A stretch of DNA of 64,000 nucleotides, taken from the NCBI GenBank assembly GCA_030685235.1, contig MU839103.1:372001-436000 (forward strand), read 5' to 3'. A model generated the notes under the pieces. It was not told the DNA's origin. It did no database searches and worked only from the letters and a program-made list of their open reading frames with translations. This stretch comes from Copromyces sp. CBS 386.78. Taxonomy: Eukaryota; Ascomycota; Sordariomycetes; Sordariales; Sordariaceae. Position numbers and translations under genes: made by a program. This document shows, piece by piece, positions 21,615-34,600 of this stretch (positions are counted from its first letter, which is position 1; each line of letters begins with the position of its first letter).

Positions 21615-21735
21615 CTACGTATCAATGAGGAGTACTGTGCCATAAATGAGCGTCTTTCCTGCGCCGACCTCGCTGGCGAGCATGGCGCCCCCTCAGAGGC
21701 GAGTGAAGCATGTGATGGATGATAAAGGCATCTGG
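21615..21735 (-). pseudogene. SNF2-like P-loop ATPase fragment (copy A)
   Basis: The minus strand reads HHMLHSPLRG, then after a one-base frame slip AMLASEVGAGKTLIYGTVLLI and a stop. SPLRG-x-MLA-x-E-x-G-x-GKT is the Walker A region of SNF2/helicase-like ATPases. Nearly the same text occurs on the plus strand at 51731-51820. It is too short and broken to be functional. Confidence 0.55.
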
Positions 21736-21739
21736 GACG

Positions 21740-22800
21740 GGTTAGCTACTGCCGGGCTTCGCTCTGATCAGAGTAGGCAAAACGTAGGGTCAGGCGTCGC
21801 TTTGAATCTTGGCTACTTACCTTAACCAAGTTACAGTCGCTGCTGGGTGAAGAAAAAACAGAAAAGGAGAGAAGACCTTTCAAGTGAACGGGGCTGGGGG
21901 TGGGATCTGAATACCTACCTCCCTTGGGTGCCTTGAGATCTCAGGGAAGCATCTTCTCTGCTCACCTTCCTCAACAACTACACAGAGATTGCAGGCTGTG
22001 AAGGGTGAGGGCATGACTGTTTTGCAGTATATGGGGAGATTGTATCGAATCGGCCAGGAGGAGCCGGTTGAGTGGTTTCTGCCGACGGTCAACGGTTAGT
22101 ACTCTTTGCGATTGAATGGGGGAGAGGACGTTGCGAATAATAGAGAATGTGTAGCACAATCAACTTGTTCGGTCAAAGTGATCATTGAGGGACAGGAGGG
22201 GAAGGGATGAAAGAAGTGGTATTGAGGCGTGAAATGGGACGACAGAATCGCGAGGGAAGCGATAAGATCGGATGAATGGACTTTCATCTTTTCTCGAACT
22301 GCTCTCGTGAGATTTTCAGCCACTTTTGATGTACCTAACCACTCGACCACCCCAAGTACACAAGGGATGTGTCATTGGGAGTGGCTCGCCGGGTTGAATG
22401 GCAGGAGGCTCCCTACGGTGTAAGCCCTTTCCAGCCTCTTTCTATAAAAAGAAAAGTATTAGTTCTATTTTGTATTGGGTATAGGATGAGACTTACGTGG
22501 TAGTGAAAAAGGACACCATAAATGCGTTTGAAATCCCCATCGCGTTGGGCAAATTCCTCCATTTTCTGCGCAATCCCTTGCATAATCCATGCATTTTTGG
22601 GGATATGGTGGAAATTGGTAGTTCGCCACTGTCTGGTGAGGACATAGCGAAGTAGGGCACTAAGATATCGACTGTTAGGGACAAGAACATATGTGGTTGG
22701 GCTGGTGCGCAGCAGCATGTAATTTACTTCGGACGCACAAACTGCCAAGGTCGTATACCGTAACGGACTGGCAGACCAAAACTGCAAAAACTGCTAGAGG
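21740..22800. other. Decayed DNA left of the retrotransposon nest
   Basis: No intact gene. A block at about 21885-21995 (minus strand) with GAAGGTGAGCAGAGAAGA and CTCAAGGCACC resembles 52937-53030 (plus strand), so the two flanks of the nest may be related inverted copies. An open frame on the minus strand at 22413-22787 has no domain I can name. The region ends at target site ATTAC (22801-22805). Confidence 0.4.
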
Positions 22801-22805
22801 ATTAC

Positions 22806-23041
22806 TGTGAGCGCTCCCTAGGATTAGGGTAGGCACAATACGGTACCATGTGCACCTGCTTAGTCAGGGCACTGGCTACTACCTAATTCGGTAGAGTCAA
22901 GGCTACGGCAGGCGTAAACCTAGCCGGTCTAGTATCTAATATCTTATATTTAGCCAGACTAGCCTCTATACAGTAGATTAGGAGGCTATTTTAATCTAAT
23001 ATATTATTTTTATACGTATTATTATACCTTGCCCGTTACAT
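22806..23041 (+). repeat. 5' LTR of outer gypsy element
   Basis: 236 bp. The left half keeps CpA/TpG (for example TACCATGTGCACCTGC near 22843); the right half is TpA-rich. Confidence 0.92.
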
Positions 23042-23221
23042 TTTAGTGCCTATACATTATCGAATTGACGACTAGGATTATTAACGGCGATATTTATATC
23101 AAGCCGTTTGAGCTACTAGATTTCACTACGCTGACTTTCAAATTAGGTTCGTAAATTAACTAAACGTAAGTTCGTTACCCTACTTTAAGTTTAACGCTCT
23201 ACTTATAAACGTAAACAGCTA

Positions 23222-23231
23222 CCCCCCCCCC
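23222..23231 (+). repeat. Run of 10 C in the gypsy leader
   Basis: Homopolymer of ten C about 180 bp after the 5' LTR in otherwise AT-rich sequence. Confidence 0.95.
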
Positions 23232-24199
23232 TACTCCTAAGATTAACCCGTAGGACTTCAGTTAATTTAAAATACTAAACGTCTATTATTAGTAGATTTA
23301 ACGCTTTAATACCGGTTAATCTCTATTAACGTGCCCATTAATTGCTTCGCTTTTATTTAGTAAGCTATCCTTACAGTATTAAGATTTTAAAGGAGGATTT
23401 CAATAAAATTCGTAAATACTAATTAGATTTCGACCTTGAGATTTTTGTTAATAGCCCCCTAAAGGAGAAATCCTACCTAATTAATTAGGCGATTAAAAAA
23501 TAATCTTTCGCGACTTTTTTAGCTTAGTAGCATAGTCTCCCTAACGCCTTTAAAATTTAGGCTTTTATAATTTAAACTTTAATAGGAACTACCGTTACCC
23601 CGCCTTTATAATCCCTTAATTAGGAGTAAATCCTATTAATTATATCCCCGGGCGAGCCTTATTAATTAAACTGACTTTTATCGTTAAGTTAACCTCTATT
23701 AATAAGTTAATTATTAAATCGATTTTAATTATTAAATTGGTATTAATCATTAAATTTATTAGAATTTTCTATTTTAAAACCTTTTTAACCCGTTTTTCAT
23801 ATTTATAAATTATTAAATTTAGACGAATTTACAAATTTACTAATTTTACCCAGCTTAAAATTATTAATTAATAAGGCCTTACTTAATATTCCTAAATAGG
23901 CCGGAAATTAAGTATTATATATCTTTAAATTTAGAGATAATTAAATCGGCCTTAGGGTAATCGATATTAGAAATCGGACAATAGAACTACGTTTATTATA
24001 AAATTAATCCTTTGCAAATTACAATTAAATTTAGAATTACAATTTTACATTTAACAATAATATTAAACTTAATAGCAACATTAAATTTAACGCTAATATT
24101 CTTTAAAAATTAAATAATATTAAACGAAATTTAATATAGGGAATTTAATTATTTTATAGATTTTAAAACCTTTAAATTAAGAACCCTAAATCAAATTCG

Positions 24200-25350
24200 A
24201 CTTGGAAACTAGACTTAAAATTAATAAATCAACCATCGACTTTTACGAATTTATTATTAATTTCTATAAATTAATACCAATTAATAATAATCCCCAAGAA
24301 CTTCCCTATATCCCCTTTAATTTAAAGTCAAAATTAACTAAATTTAATTTAAAGTTAAAACTAAATTTAACTATTCTAATCTATTATTAACGAAGAAAAG
24401 GAACTTAAAGCAATTAAAGGATTAACATTTAAACTACCCGAATCCTTACAATTAATTATATTAAATCGAAGCGATCTAGAAATTATACCAATTAATAAGG
24501 AATAGGCCAATTTGTTAGCCTCCGCCTTCGAAAGAGTTAGGGCAGCTTTTAATTAAAATACAACGGACTTAATCGCTTAAATTTTTACTAAATATAAAAC
24601 GGATCCCCTTATTATATTAGCATAATTAGCAATTAATTCGTTATTTATATTATTAAAGGTATTTGACGTCGGATATTTCAACCTCTCTTTTAACGACTTA
24701 TTTAAAATAAACATTATAACTGACGGAAAAAATACTAAATATTGCAACGTCTACGTATTCTATAATAGATTCTTTACTTTTGAAAAGACCTATAGCGAAA
24801 GGGAAGTTTAAAAAGTCTAAACTTAATATTTATAAGGCTTAGCGCTAATTTAGTATTCTTATATCTTTTTAAACGATAATTAGGAATTCTTATTAACCGG
24901 CCGGATTAAAATAATTTATAATAAATTAAAAAAACGCTTTAAAATCGACTACTCAAACGCTATAAATTATTTTCGTAAATCCAGATTCACCTTATACGAT
25001 ATAGTAAATAGGAAGGATATTACCTCATTTATCCAAACAATTATTAAAAACGCTAAAACTTACAATTTCCTAAAATACGCCTAAATAATCGCCGCCTTTA
25101 AAACTCTAAACGGCGAAATCTAATCCGAATTAAACAAACCGAAAACAGATACAACACTAAACGCCTTCTTCGAAAACGTTTAAAATAAGGAAAGTATTTT
25201 AAAACGTAGAACTTAACACTAGAAACTAACCTCTAGTCTATTAAAGAATTAGCCCTAATAATAGAATAATTATAATAATTAAAATTAACGAAGCGGCTTT
25301 AATAAATAGAATCCTAATAACTAGAATTACAGTTACACTAACCCGACTTA
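24200..25350 (+). pseudogene. gag of outer gypsy element, RIP-inactivated
   Basis: The capsid signature is visible at 24659-24682 (VFDVGYFN) followed by TDGKNTKYCNVYVF, then in-frame stops at former CAA/CAG/TGG codons. Downstream stretches RFTLYDIVNRKDITSFIQTI and TLNAFFENV fit the rest of a fungal gypsy capsid, which packages the element RNA. The start near 24202 and the end are estimates. No zinc knuckle was located. Confidence 0.7.
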
Positions 25351-26049
25351 TAATTAAACTAAGTATTCTAATTAAATTCATAATAATTAACTTTAAACTT
25401 CAGGTTAATTAAATTAAATTTAAGGCTAAATTACAAATAGGCCTATATATATCCTATATAATAATTCTAATACGACGTACGGCAATTCTAATACAACTTC
25501 GTATAATAATTTTAATTAAATTAATTAATTACAATAACTTCTAATCCTTAAGAATTACTGACTACTAGCCCCCTTTAGCAAGGGTAGAAATTACTATACT
25601 AATATCGAATAAGCGATTAACAAAATAATTTTAAAATTTATTAAATTTTATTAGGCCTACATTAAGGATATAATTGAAATAAACAAACCTAATAATAGCG
25701 TAGGTATAAATTACATTAACAATAATTATATTTATAATAAGGCTTAAAATAATATATATTACTTCGCTACTATAAAAAGCGCCCCGGCGTTATATTAATA
25801 TTATTACTATCCTTAGAATTTCTCTAGCGGAAATAAATTTATTAATATATTATATTACGTTATAGGAAAGTTAAATTTATTATTAGATTTTTCGAAGTAA
25901 TATACGCCGATAATAAAATGGCGATTAATATTATTACAAACCCCGTTTAAGTTTAGTTTTAACGTTAAACTTAATTTTAGCAGTAAATTTAGCCGGGAAA
26001 TAGCCGGCGCCTTCAATAGTAGAAGTAGTATTTGAGGGCGCATTAAAAT

Positions 26050-28436
26050 AATTATTATTACTTATTAAAAGATTAACGGTTGATATAAAGCCCGACGTAA
26101 GTATAGGTTTCGGCTTTAAAACTTAAACTTATTTACAATTTTAGATTATATTTAACCTTAGCAATTGTTTTATTAAATACAACGTTTGCGCAGATATAGG
26201 CTATTTACAATCCTTCGCTAATAGGCGTTAGATTAATAAATTTTACTTAAACTTCCCTATTAGAAAAAGATTAACCCCGCTATTAATACGAGGAATCGGT
26301 AATAACCGTTATAAATTACAAGACTACATTATTTTACTAATATATTTTTAAGACTAGGATTTCAATAATCCGGGATAGTAAATAATAATTAGAATCGAAT
26401 AGGAAATCTTTTTAATTAACGATTTAACCGCCCACTTATTAATCAATATAAATATCCTAAATCTTAAGGGAATTAATATTTTTACGTTAAAACGTTATAC
26501 CTATATTAATTCTTATAAAATCAAAATCCCAATAGAAATAAAGGTAAGGAAAAGGTTTAACGTTAGTATCCGCGCTACGGGACTAATTTAATTTATTCCT
26601 AAATCTTCTATTACTTTAATTATTAATTATACCGAAGTTAATAATACGTAGGATTATATTTTTAAACTTATAAGTCGCGAGAATAATTTTAATATTTATA
26701 TATTATTAACGATTGGATTATTAAAAATTATTATTGTATATAATCCTTACCTTTATTATATTAAAATTTACAATAATTAATAATTCGGCTACCTTATTTT
26801 AATTAATCCCGACTATTTCGCAGTAAAAATTAGCGAAGAAAATAGAACAAAAGCCGCAGCCTTCGTATACTATTTACTTAAGAAATACGCACTAAATTCA
26901 ACCAAAATTATTGAACTGCGAGTCTATATATATAAAATTAAAATCCGAATTTACAATTTACACCCCAAATTCGTAAAAATAATATTTAAACTATTTAACG
27001 AATTTAAAGACGTCTTTAAAGATAAAAGCTTCGTAAATATATTATAGGACGAATAAATGCACGTTTATTTTAAGCCCAATTAGTATATAAGAATATTAAA
27101 ATATATTAGAATTTACCTATAGGGACTAGTAGTAAGGGATATCGTTCAAACTCAAATCAAGATATTTCTCGAAGACGGAAAGATCACTAAAACCAAGTAT
27201 TAAGTACTATTTTCATTCCTAATATTCGTTATATAGAAGATAATACTAAACAGTATAAGAAAAGGCCGGATAGTCGTTAATATACGAGCCCTCAATAAGA
27301 ACATTATTCTTAATATATATTTAATAAAAATATAAAAGGAGATTATCAATAATATTACTATAAGAAATATAAACTTTATTACTATTATAAATACCATCGC
27401 CTTCTACTACTAATAGCGAGTCTACCCCGAATCTAAATAAGTATTTACAATTATAATATCCGAAGGCTAATTTATATTTAATTATATAATAATAAGCTAT
27501 AAAGATTTAAACGTTTACGTTCAATACTAAATAAATTTAATACTTACGAATATCGACACTACAGAATCCTATTGCAACAACGTTATAATTAGCTCAACAA
27601 CCTTAAAATAATACGTTAAAAATTTACATTAAGTACTTTAACGCTTCCGAAAGCGAAATATATTTATAAGCCTATTAAAAACTTTTATAGCCTTCCCGAA
27701 CGCAATAATCTTAAGCCGCCTAATTAACAAATTTAAAATATCTACAACTTAAGAAAAATTAGCAGCAATTACCAGACTAATATTCCCAACAATACTAGCT
27801 CAATTAAATTATTTTATCGGTTTAGCAACCTACTTACATAAAAACGTTCCCTTATACGGCATCCTTATTAATCCGCTCAAAAAAAGGAAGACCGCGATAT
27901 TACGCTAATACAACTATAAAGGCGTTAAGCGTAAAACTTAGGCAGGAGCAATAACCTTAACTCTACTTATAAAAAAAGAATTAATATCCTTTAACACTAT
28001 AAAAACAGCACTAATTAAGAATATTACTTTCCAAATTTTTATACTTATAAGACCGCTATTTATTAATTTTAATATATTTGAATACAGTATTGGCATTGAA
28101 ATATACTACGTCCAAAACGATAAAGTCGATTAATTACGAGACGATTTAAGCTTAATTATTGTATACCCCTTACGCAAGTTAATATAAGATATTACTTTTA
28201 TTTCTAGAATTTTAACGGTAGCCGAAAAGCAATACTAGTTAACGGAAATGGAAGTTCTAAGTTTAGTTTGGGCCTTAACTAAATATTGTAAATGGATTGA
28301 CGTAACCTAGGTTCCGCTAGTAATTATATATACCGATTATAAGGTTATCGTTAACTTGGTCCGTTAAAGCGTAGATATTGTTAATTCGACGTCGTTAAAT
28401 ATATTTAATAAGAAGCTCTTAAGAGTAATAGAATAC
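26050..28436 (+). pseudogene. pol 5' part (protease-RT-RNase H) of outer gypsy element
   Basis: RT text includes GRIVVNIRALNK (about 27255-27290) and the catalytic box at 27570-27584, now YCNNV: both catalytic Asp codons read AAC, as RIP would produce from GAC. Downstream EEKLAAI-like text (27750) and the RNase H start TEMEVLSLVWALTKY (28247) are clear. The frame is cut at 28436 by the copia insertion and resumes after 41611. Protease was not located. Confidence 0.8.
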
Positions 28437-29213
28437 TATTAGTCTTAATATAGATATTATATAAAATATATATCTATAACGGATTTACGGGTCCATATTA
28501 TACCATACGAGTATAAGCAACTATATATGGGTATTATATACTATAAATATATGCCTTATATTTTTGGTTGATTTTTATCGATTTTATTCGATTAAATATT
28601 CGTTATTGAAATTCTTCTATATATTAACCCCATCCCTCGTAGAGGGTTGCCGAGGCACTGCCCAGGCAGGGGTGCCTGTAAGGCTTACCAGGGTGGCCTA
28701 CACGGCTAAACCAGGGCCTAAGAATATAGGGCTAACCAAGGTATTAAGGATAGAATCCAAGGGAAGAAAAAAAGTCTCACATCCTTTAAAACCTCCTCCC
28801 TCGGCCATTCCTTAATTTACGAAAACAAACAAACCGTTTTCGGAATCCCTAGGATCCGAGGAATTCAACGGAGAAAACCGTTCGTTCATAGGATGGATAG
28901 TTAGCCCAGAAAGTCTATAAGAAGGGTAGTCCCCTTCGAAGAAAGAAAAGGTTTTCTATAGTTCATAAAACACTTTAAAATATCTTTACCAATATAAAGC
29001 CTACACACACAAACAAAATACCGTTCTACTCCTTTTTGAATACTCTATATATATATACCTTTAAAATTATCTATATTCTATAAAGCAAGCCTTTTCTTCC
29101 ACTAAGAAAAGAAAGATTATTACTACCTTTTTATTTACCCTTGCAATTTCGAATTCTATGATATTGTTAAAGCTTCTACCTTTCTCGAATACCCTCTAAA
29201 AGCCTTACTAATA
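28437..29213 (+). repeat. 5' LTR of copia element
   Basis: 777 bp. The interior keeps a GC-rich block (CCCAGGCAGGGGTGCC near 28657). The 3' third is TA-rich compared with the other copy. Confidence 0.95.
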
Positions 29214-29226
29214 GGTTATAAGCCCG
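29214..29226 (+). other. Primer binding site, initiator tRNA-Met half-molecule type
   Basis: GGTTATAAGCCCG immediately follows the 5' LTR. GGTTATGAGCCC is complementary to the anticodon stem-loop of initiator tRNA; the single G-to-A difference is a RIP-type change. Confidence 0.75.
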
Positions 29227-30204
29227 GGTTTACTACGGTAAACCTTCTTAATTGATAACCCCTTTACGAAGAATATTTTTATACAACTAGATATTCCGAA
29301 GAAGAAAATATCTTTTCGAATACAATCTACTACCTTTTTTAATTAAAAGAACCTCTTTCTATCGAGTTCTATAAATAATAATTCGTTCTATATAAATTCG
29401 AATTTTAACCGGCTTCCTACCCTATCTCCCTTCAAGACTTATTTTTTAAAGTAATTCTTTCGAACAACCTTTTCTTCCAACTCCCTATTAATATTAAAAA
29501 TATTAAAAAAAATTCGATCCTTTATAGTACCTTTTCTTCCTTCTACTACGACGAGGAAGATAATATCTACCGGTAATTAAAATTCTATACAAGGGAAAAC
29601 CCCTTAAATAGCCATTTAATTAAAAATCTCTTTAGAAATTTAACTACTAAAAAATATAGTTAGGATCCTTAGGATATCCCTTCGTAAATTCGTTTCGAAT
29701 ACCTCGTTTAATTATGTTCTTTAAAAAATTAATTATATATATAACCCCTATATAAAAAACCCAAAAAATCAAAAAACCCTTTCGAAAAATAATTATTTTT
29801 CAATACTTATTTATCTTATAAATAAATAAGGAATTTTTTCCATTGTGAAAAAATAAAGGTTTTTTCAATACTTATTTATTTTATAAATAAGGAATTTTTT
29901 CTTCGTGAAAAAATAAAATATTTACCTTAATAAAGGTTATACTTATTTATTCTTATAAATAAGGAATAAAAATCTTAAAGGATTTTTTAATTATTATTCT
30001 TTTTAAAGAAAATAATTATTTTTAACGAGGAAGACTTTAAGTCTTAAAGCCCTTATAAATAATTCTTTATATAAAAGGATTATTATAAGAAATATTATAA
30101 TAAATATCTATTTATTATAATAATAAAAATATTATTATTATTATATATAATAATAATAAGAATATTTATATATATATATATAAATAAATCACTATAGCTA
30201 CCCT

Positions 30205-31010
30205 CGGTAATAATAAACTTCCCAAACTTAAGGGTACTGAAAATTATACCCTCTAGGCTATAAAAGCCAAAGCTTATTTTACCCTTACAGAAAACTAAGA
30301 AAAATTTCAACAAGAAAGCCAGAATAACCAAAATACTTTAGCTAAATTACAGCTAATAGTAGAAGATAGTCCTCTTCTTCATATCCAACACGAAATTTCA
30401 ACTTTTAAAGCCTAGAATATTCTAAAGGATTTATATAGCCCTCAAAGCTTTACTTCTAAGTTTCTTATTATAAAGGAATTCTTTAAGGCTATACCTAGCT
30501 CTTTTAATTCTATAGAAATATATCTTAATAAAATTAAGGCTATAACCAACGAACTAAAAGCTAGGGAAATCGAATTACCGAACCAAATTATTATATCCTA
30601 AATTTTATTTAACCTAGGGGAAGGTTTTAAAGGCCTAGTTTCTTCTATAACCCAGGAGCTTAGAAAAGATTCTAAAGCTTATACTCTAGAAACGCTTTCT
30701 TCGTCTTTATTAGACGAATCTAAGCGTAAGGATTCGAATCAGAATAATATTCTTTTTATTAAGAATAATAATTCTAACAATAATTCTAATAAGAATTATA
30801 ATAGGAATTTTAATAAGAATTCTAATAAGAATTCTAATAAAAATTCCATCCAGAATTCTAAGCCTTATAAAGGAAAAAAACCCTGGAAAGTAACGAAGAA
30901 AGCTATTTTCTACAATTACTATAAAAAACCTGGTCACAAATATATTAATTGTGCCTGGTTACACCCAGAAAAGGCTCCAAAAGGTTGGAAAAAGCCAAAA
31001 TATTAAATAA
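30205..31010 (+). pseudogene. Copia gag
   Basis: Nearly open coding text from LPKLKGTENYTL through FQQESQNNQN, ILKDLYSPQSF and LGEGFKGLVSSI, the retrotransposon gag (UBN2) pattern. It ends with a zinc knuckle whose first two Cys are now Tyr: FYNYYKKPGHKYINC at 30908-30957. An Asn/Ile-rich repeat of AAT-type codons precedes the knuckle (30750-30860). Confidence 0.8.
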
Positions 31011-31379
31011 AGAAAAAAAGGGAGGATAATATTAATATTCTTATTAAAAATACTCCCCTTGATTTAATAAATTAAGAAGATAATTCTTCTAGAATTATCG
31101 AAGTCGAAAATGACGATTTTGCTAACGATATTTTCGAAGACATCTAAATAGTAAATATAATTACCCCCAATATCCCTAATATTAATATTATTAAAAATAA
31201 TAATATTAAGAAAAATATTAATAATAATAATATTATTATTAAGAAGAATCCTTATACCGAACTAGAAGCTAACTATAGCGAAGTTTTAGGATTAGGAATA
31301 AGAAGGTTATTTAATAGCCTCCCTAAACTATACTATTCGGCTACGTTTAATAAAAATAATAAAAATAATTATAAAAATA

Positions 31380-31620
31380 ATTTTATAGTCGATTTTGGGT
31401 CATCGGTTCATATTATTTCTAATAAGGATTTCTTTTATTCTTTTAAAGAAACTAAAAAAATCGTTTCTTAGGGAAAGGCTACTCAAAGGTTTATATTGGG
31501 TATTAGAAATATATTAGTATTCTTTAAAGATACTAATAAGAAAATACTTTTTAAAAATTATTATTATATGCCAGAACTAGGTATAAATATTATAAATAAT
31601 TCTACTCTAAAAGGAGATTA
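31380..31620 (+). pseudogene. Copia protease region
   Basis: FIVDFGSSVHIISN at about 31380-31420 corresponds to the copia aspartic-protease site (usually DSG(A/S)), with Ser replaced by Phe. It is followed by YYMPELGINI, the start of the pre-integrase segment. The frame is interrupted after 31638 by the LINE. Confidence 0.7.
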
Positions 31621-31638
31621 TTATAATATAATAAATAA

Positions 31639-34600
31639 TAATAATAGTCTTATTCCCTATGCTACTTATTTATAGCGCTTTATTGGTATGGGGTACTTCT
31701 CCTGGTTCTCTAGAGGAAACCGTGCGGCGATAAGCGCCGTCGGATAAAAACCGCTAGCTCCTTTCGGTTGCGAATGAATTGCGCCTGCTCTATTTTAATT
31801 TTATTTGTAGCAGTACTCACCTACCGCCTCAATAAATAAACTACTTCCCTTCTACCGCCTTCGATCTAATACTAGAATAATCGAAATACCGCCTCTCCTA
31901 TACTCTCTTATTCTAATATTATAATTGAACGTATTTACGAATACTACGCGAATTTATTACGCTACTCTCCCTCCAATTCGATTGTTAAATAGTATTCGTT
32001 TAACCTATTAAATTATAATACCTATAAAAGGATTCTTTTAGTTCGGATTCCGTCGTTTAAATGAATTTGGAATTCTTCTTTCGTTTATAGCTAGTTAGTT
32101 ACCGATATTTAATAGTCGGCTATCTATAAATAATTTAGGACGATATACGTAAAGGTTTTTTTATTTATATTATAAGAATAGATTAGTATTATAATATCCG
32201 GAACTTTCTTCTAGAAGAAGAAGGATTGGAAGCCTATAATTTCTATTCTTATTTAGGTAAGAAGGGAATTCTTTATTTTAAATAATAGGTATTATTCGTT
32301 ATCGTTTTCTAATTATTAGGCTTTCTTTTTTTTCGTTTTGTACTAATTATATACTATTTTATAGTATTATTATTAAATTTCGGATTGAAATTAGCGATAG
32401 TAAATTCGTACCGTTAGCCTAATTTAGTTACTACTGCCACTAATTAATAATTATAATACAATATTTACTTTCTTATTATTACCTCTTCTAATTATCCTTT
32501 ATAGTCTATAACAATTAATTTTAATATTTATAACGGGGGCGGCGGTATTTCTATTGCCGGGGGTAGACCTATTATGATTATTAGAAGTTTCTCTATTAAT
32601 ACTTATTTTTTAGCTTACTTAGCTTTAGTAGTATTATTTTTTAATCTATTGGCGGGTAGCCGACTTTTTACTCTCCTTACTTAGATACGGTTAATTATTT
32701 AAATTATAATCCTTTGGACGAACCCTATTTAATTCGTATAAGTAAGCCCTTTTTCGAAAATTTTAACCTATTTATTAAAGTAGAAATCGAATAGCGGATA
32801 AAAGATTTCCGTTTCTAAATTCCTTATTAATATAGTTTTATATATTCTGGTAATAATTTTTAAATATTTAATTTAATATTTAGCTAGCTTAATTATTATC
32901 CTTCGTAATTTATTATAAATTTCGGTTAATTAGTAGAAAGTTAATGTTCTATATATAATTACGCTTTGAATATATTTAATATAAATCTCTTTCGTTTGCG
33001 TAAAAGAGTAACTTTAAATTTTTGCCGCTAATTGTATTAATATATTCGTTTACGTAATTATTTTCTTTTTTACTATTTTTACGTATATTCGGTAATTAAA
33101 TTTCTAATTTAATTAAACCCTAAGGAATTTAATCGATTTTATTAATTTAAATATAATTCTTCCAATTTAGAGAATTTCCGTTTTTAATTCCTTTATTTAT
33201 ATAAAATATATAAGTTCCGTTTTATTTATTTCGAATTTTATCCCTCTTTTAATTATTTAATTCGAATAAATATCTTATACCGCTTAAAGCGTTTAATAAT
33301 TTTCTTCGGTAATTTTAACTACTATAATAATATTAGTATCGTTAGTAAAGTCGACGGTAATTATATTTTAGATAATAGTTAACTTATAATATAATAAGGT
33401 AATAAAAAGAATAAAAAGGATTAGTAAGAGGGGGGAGCTTTATAATATACTTATTATAATATTATAAAATTAAGAAGTTTTATCATTGAAGAAAAGAAAA
33501 CCTTTTCTTCTAATAACGAAATTATTAATTTATTAAAAGATTTATTTTAAGAATTGTATTTCCTATAGTATATATAAGAATTACCTATAATTAATTCTAT
33601 TAAATATACCCTTTAAATCGAAGAGTATAAGAGACGTTACGGCCTTAAGTTTCTATATTATATAAATTATATTAATAATTATTCGGACGGCGAATTCGGT
33701 TAAATAGCTTACCCAATTACTTATTTAGCTTTTTGGGAGGAGATTATACTTTTCTACTATTTATATTAATTTTTTTAATTATAAGGGCTTCGAAGATTTT
33801 TCTAACGTTATTTAGAAATAATATAAATTATTATACCTTAGTTAATTTTTATTATTCGGCGCTTTTTCTAAATTTTTTAAAAATAATTACTTTTGTATTT
33901 TTAAACTATTGGAGGAAGTATTTAAGCCGGAGGTTCGCTATAATAAAAGCCGTTATCGCTTATTTAAATAATTTTCTATATATTTTTAAAAATTTATTTA
34001 AGAATTAATTAATACCCAGTACTTTATTAGGCGCTATCTTCGAAAAAACTTCCTAAATATCTTCTTTAGTAATTAAATTATTAATAAGTACCGGGGTATT
34101 ACTATTTAATAATTAAATTTAATTTAATAGATAACCCATCGGAATTTCTGTTTTCGAAAAAAAACGGTCGGTAAAATATTTACCTTACTACTATACTTTT
34201 CGACTTCGTTCGCCCGCTTATTTTATTTAAGGGGTAATAATTTTAGCGGATTTATTAAATAATAGTTTTATATTTTAGCCTACCTCTCTAATAATTAAAG
34301 TTTATTCGGGTCTTTCAATACGCTTATAATATAGTCGCGCTACTTTATTCTTTAAATTTTTATAATAAATTTTTTCTTTTTTATCGCCGCTTCTATAAAT
34401 TCTCTCTAATTTAAAGGCGTCCGATTCCTAAATTAAATTTACTATTTCTACTATATTTCTTTCGTTACTATTTTATATTTTAAATTCTATTAATCTACTT
34501 ATTTTCCCCGACCTTTCTTTTAGTATAGGACGAATTCTTCTATAATATTAATAAATTCGCTATTAAACCTATTAAATCCTAATTCGAGCTCTTCTACCGT

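Noticed and set aside
22413..22787. 124-residue minus-strand ORF as a gene
   Set aside because: No recognisable domain; it borders decayed sequence and the target site of the retrotransposon nest.
28564..28815. 83-residue ORF, also at 40957-41208
   Set aside because: Both copies lie at the same place in the copia LTRs; the frame is LTR sequence, not a gene.
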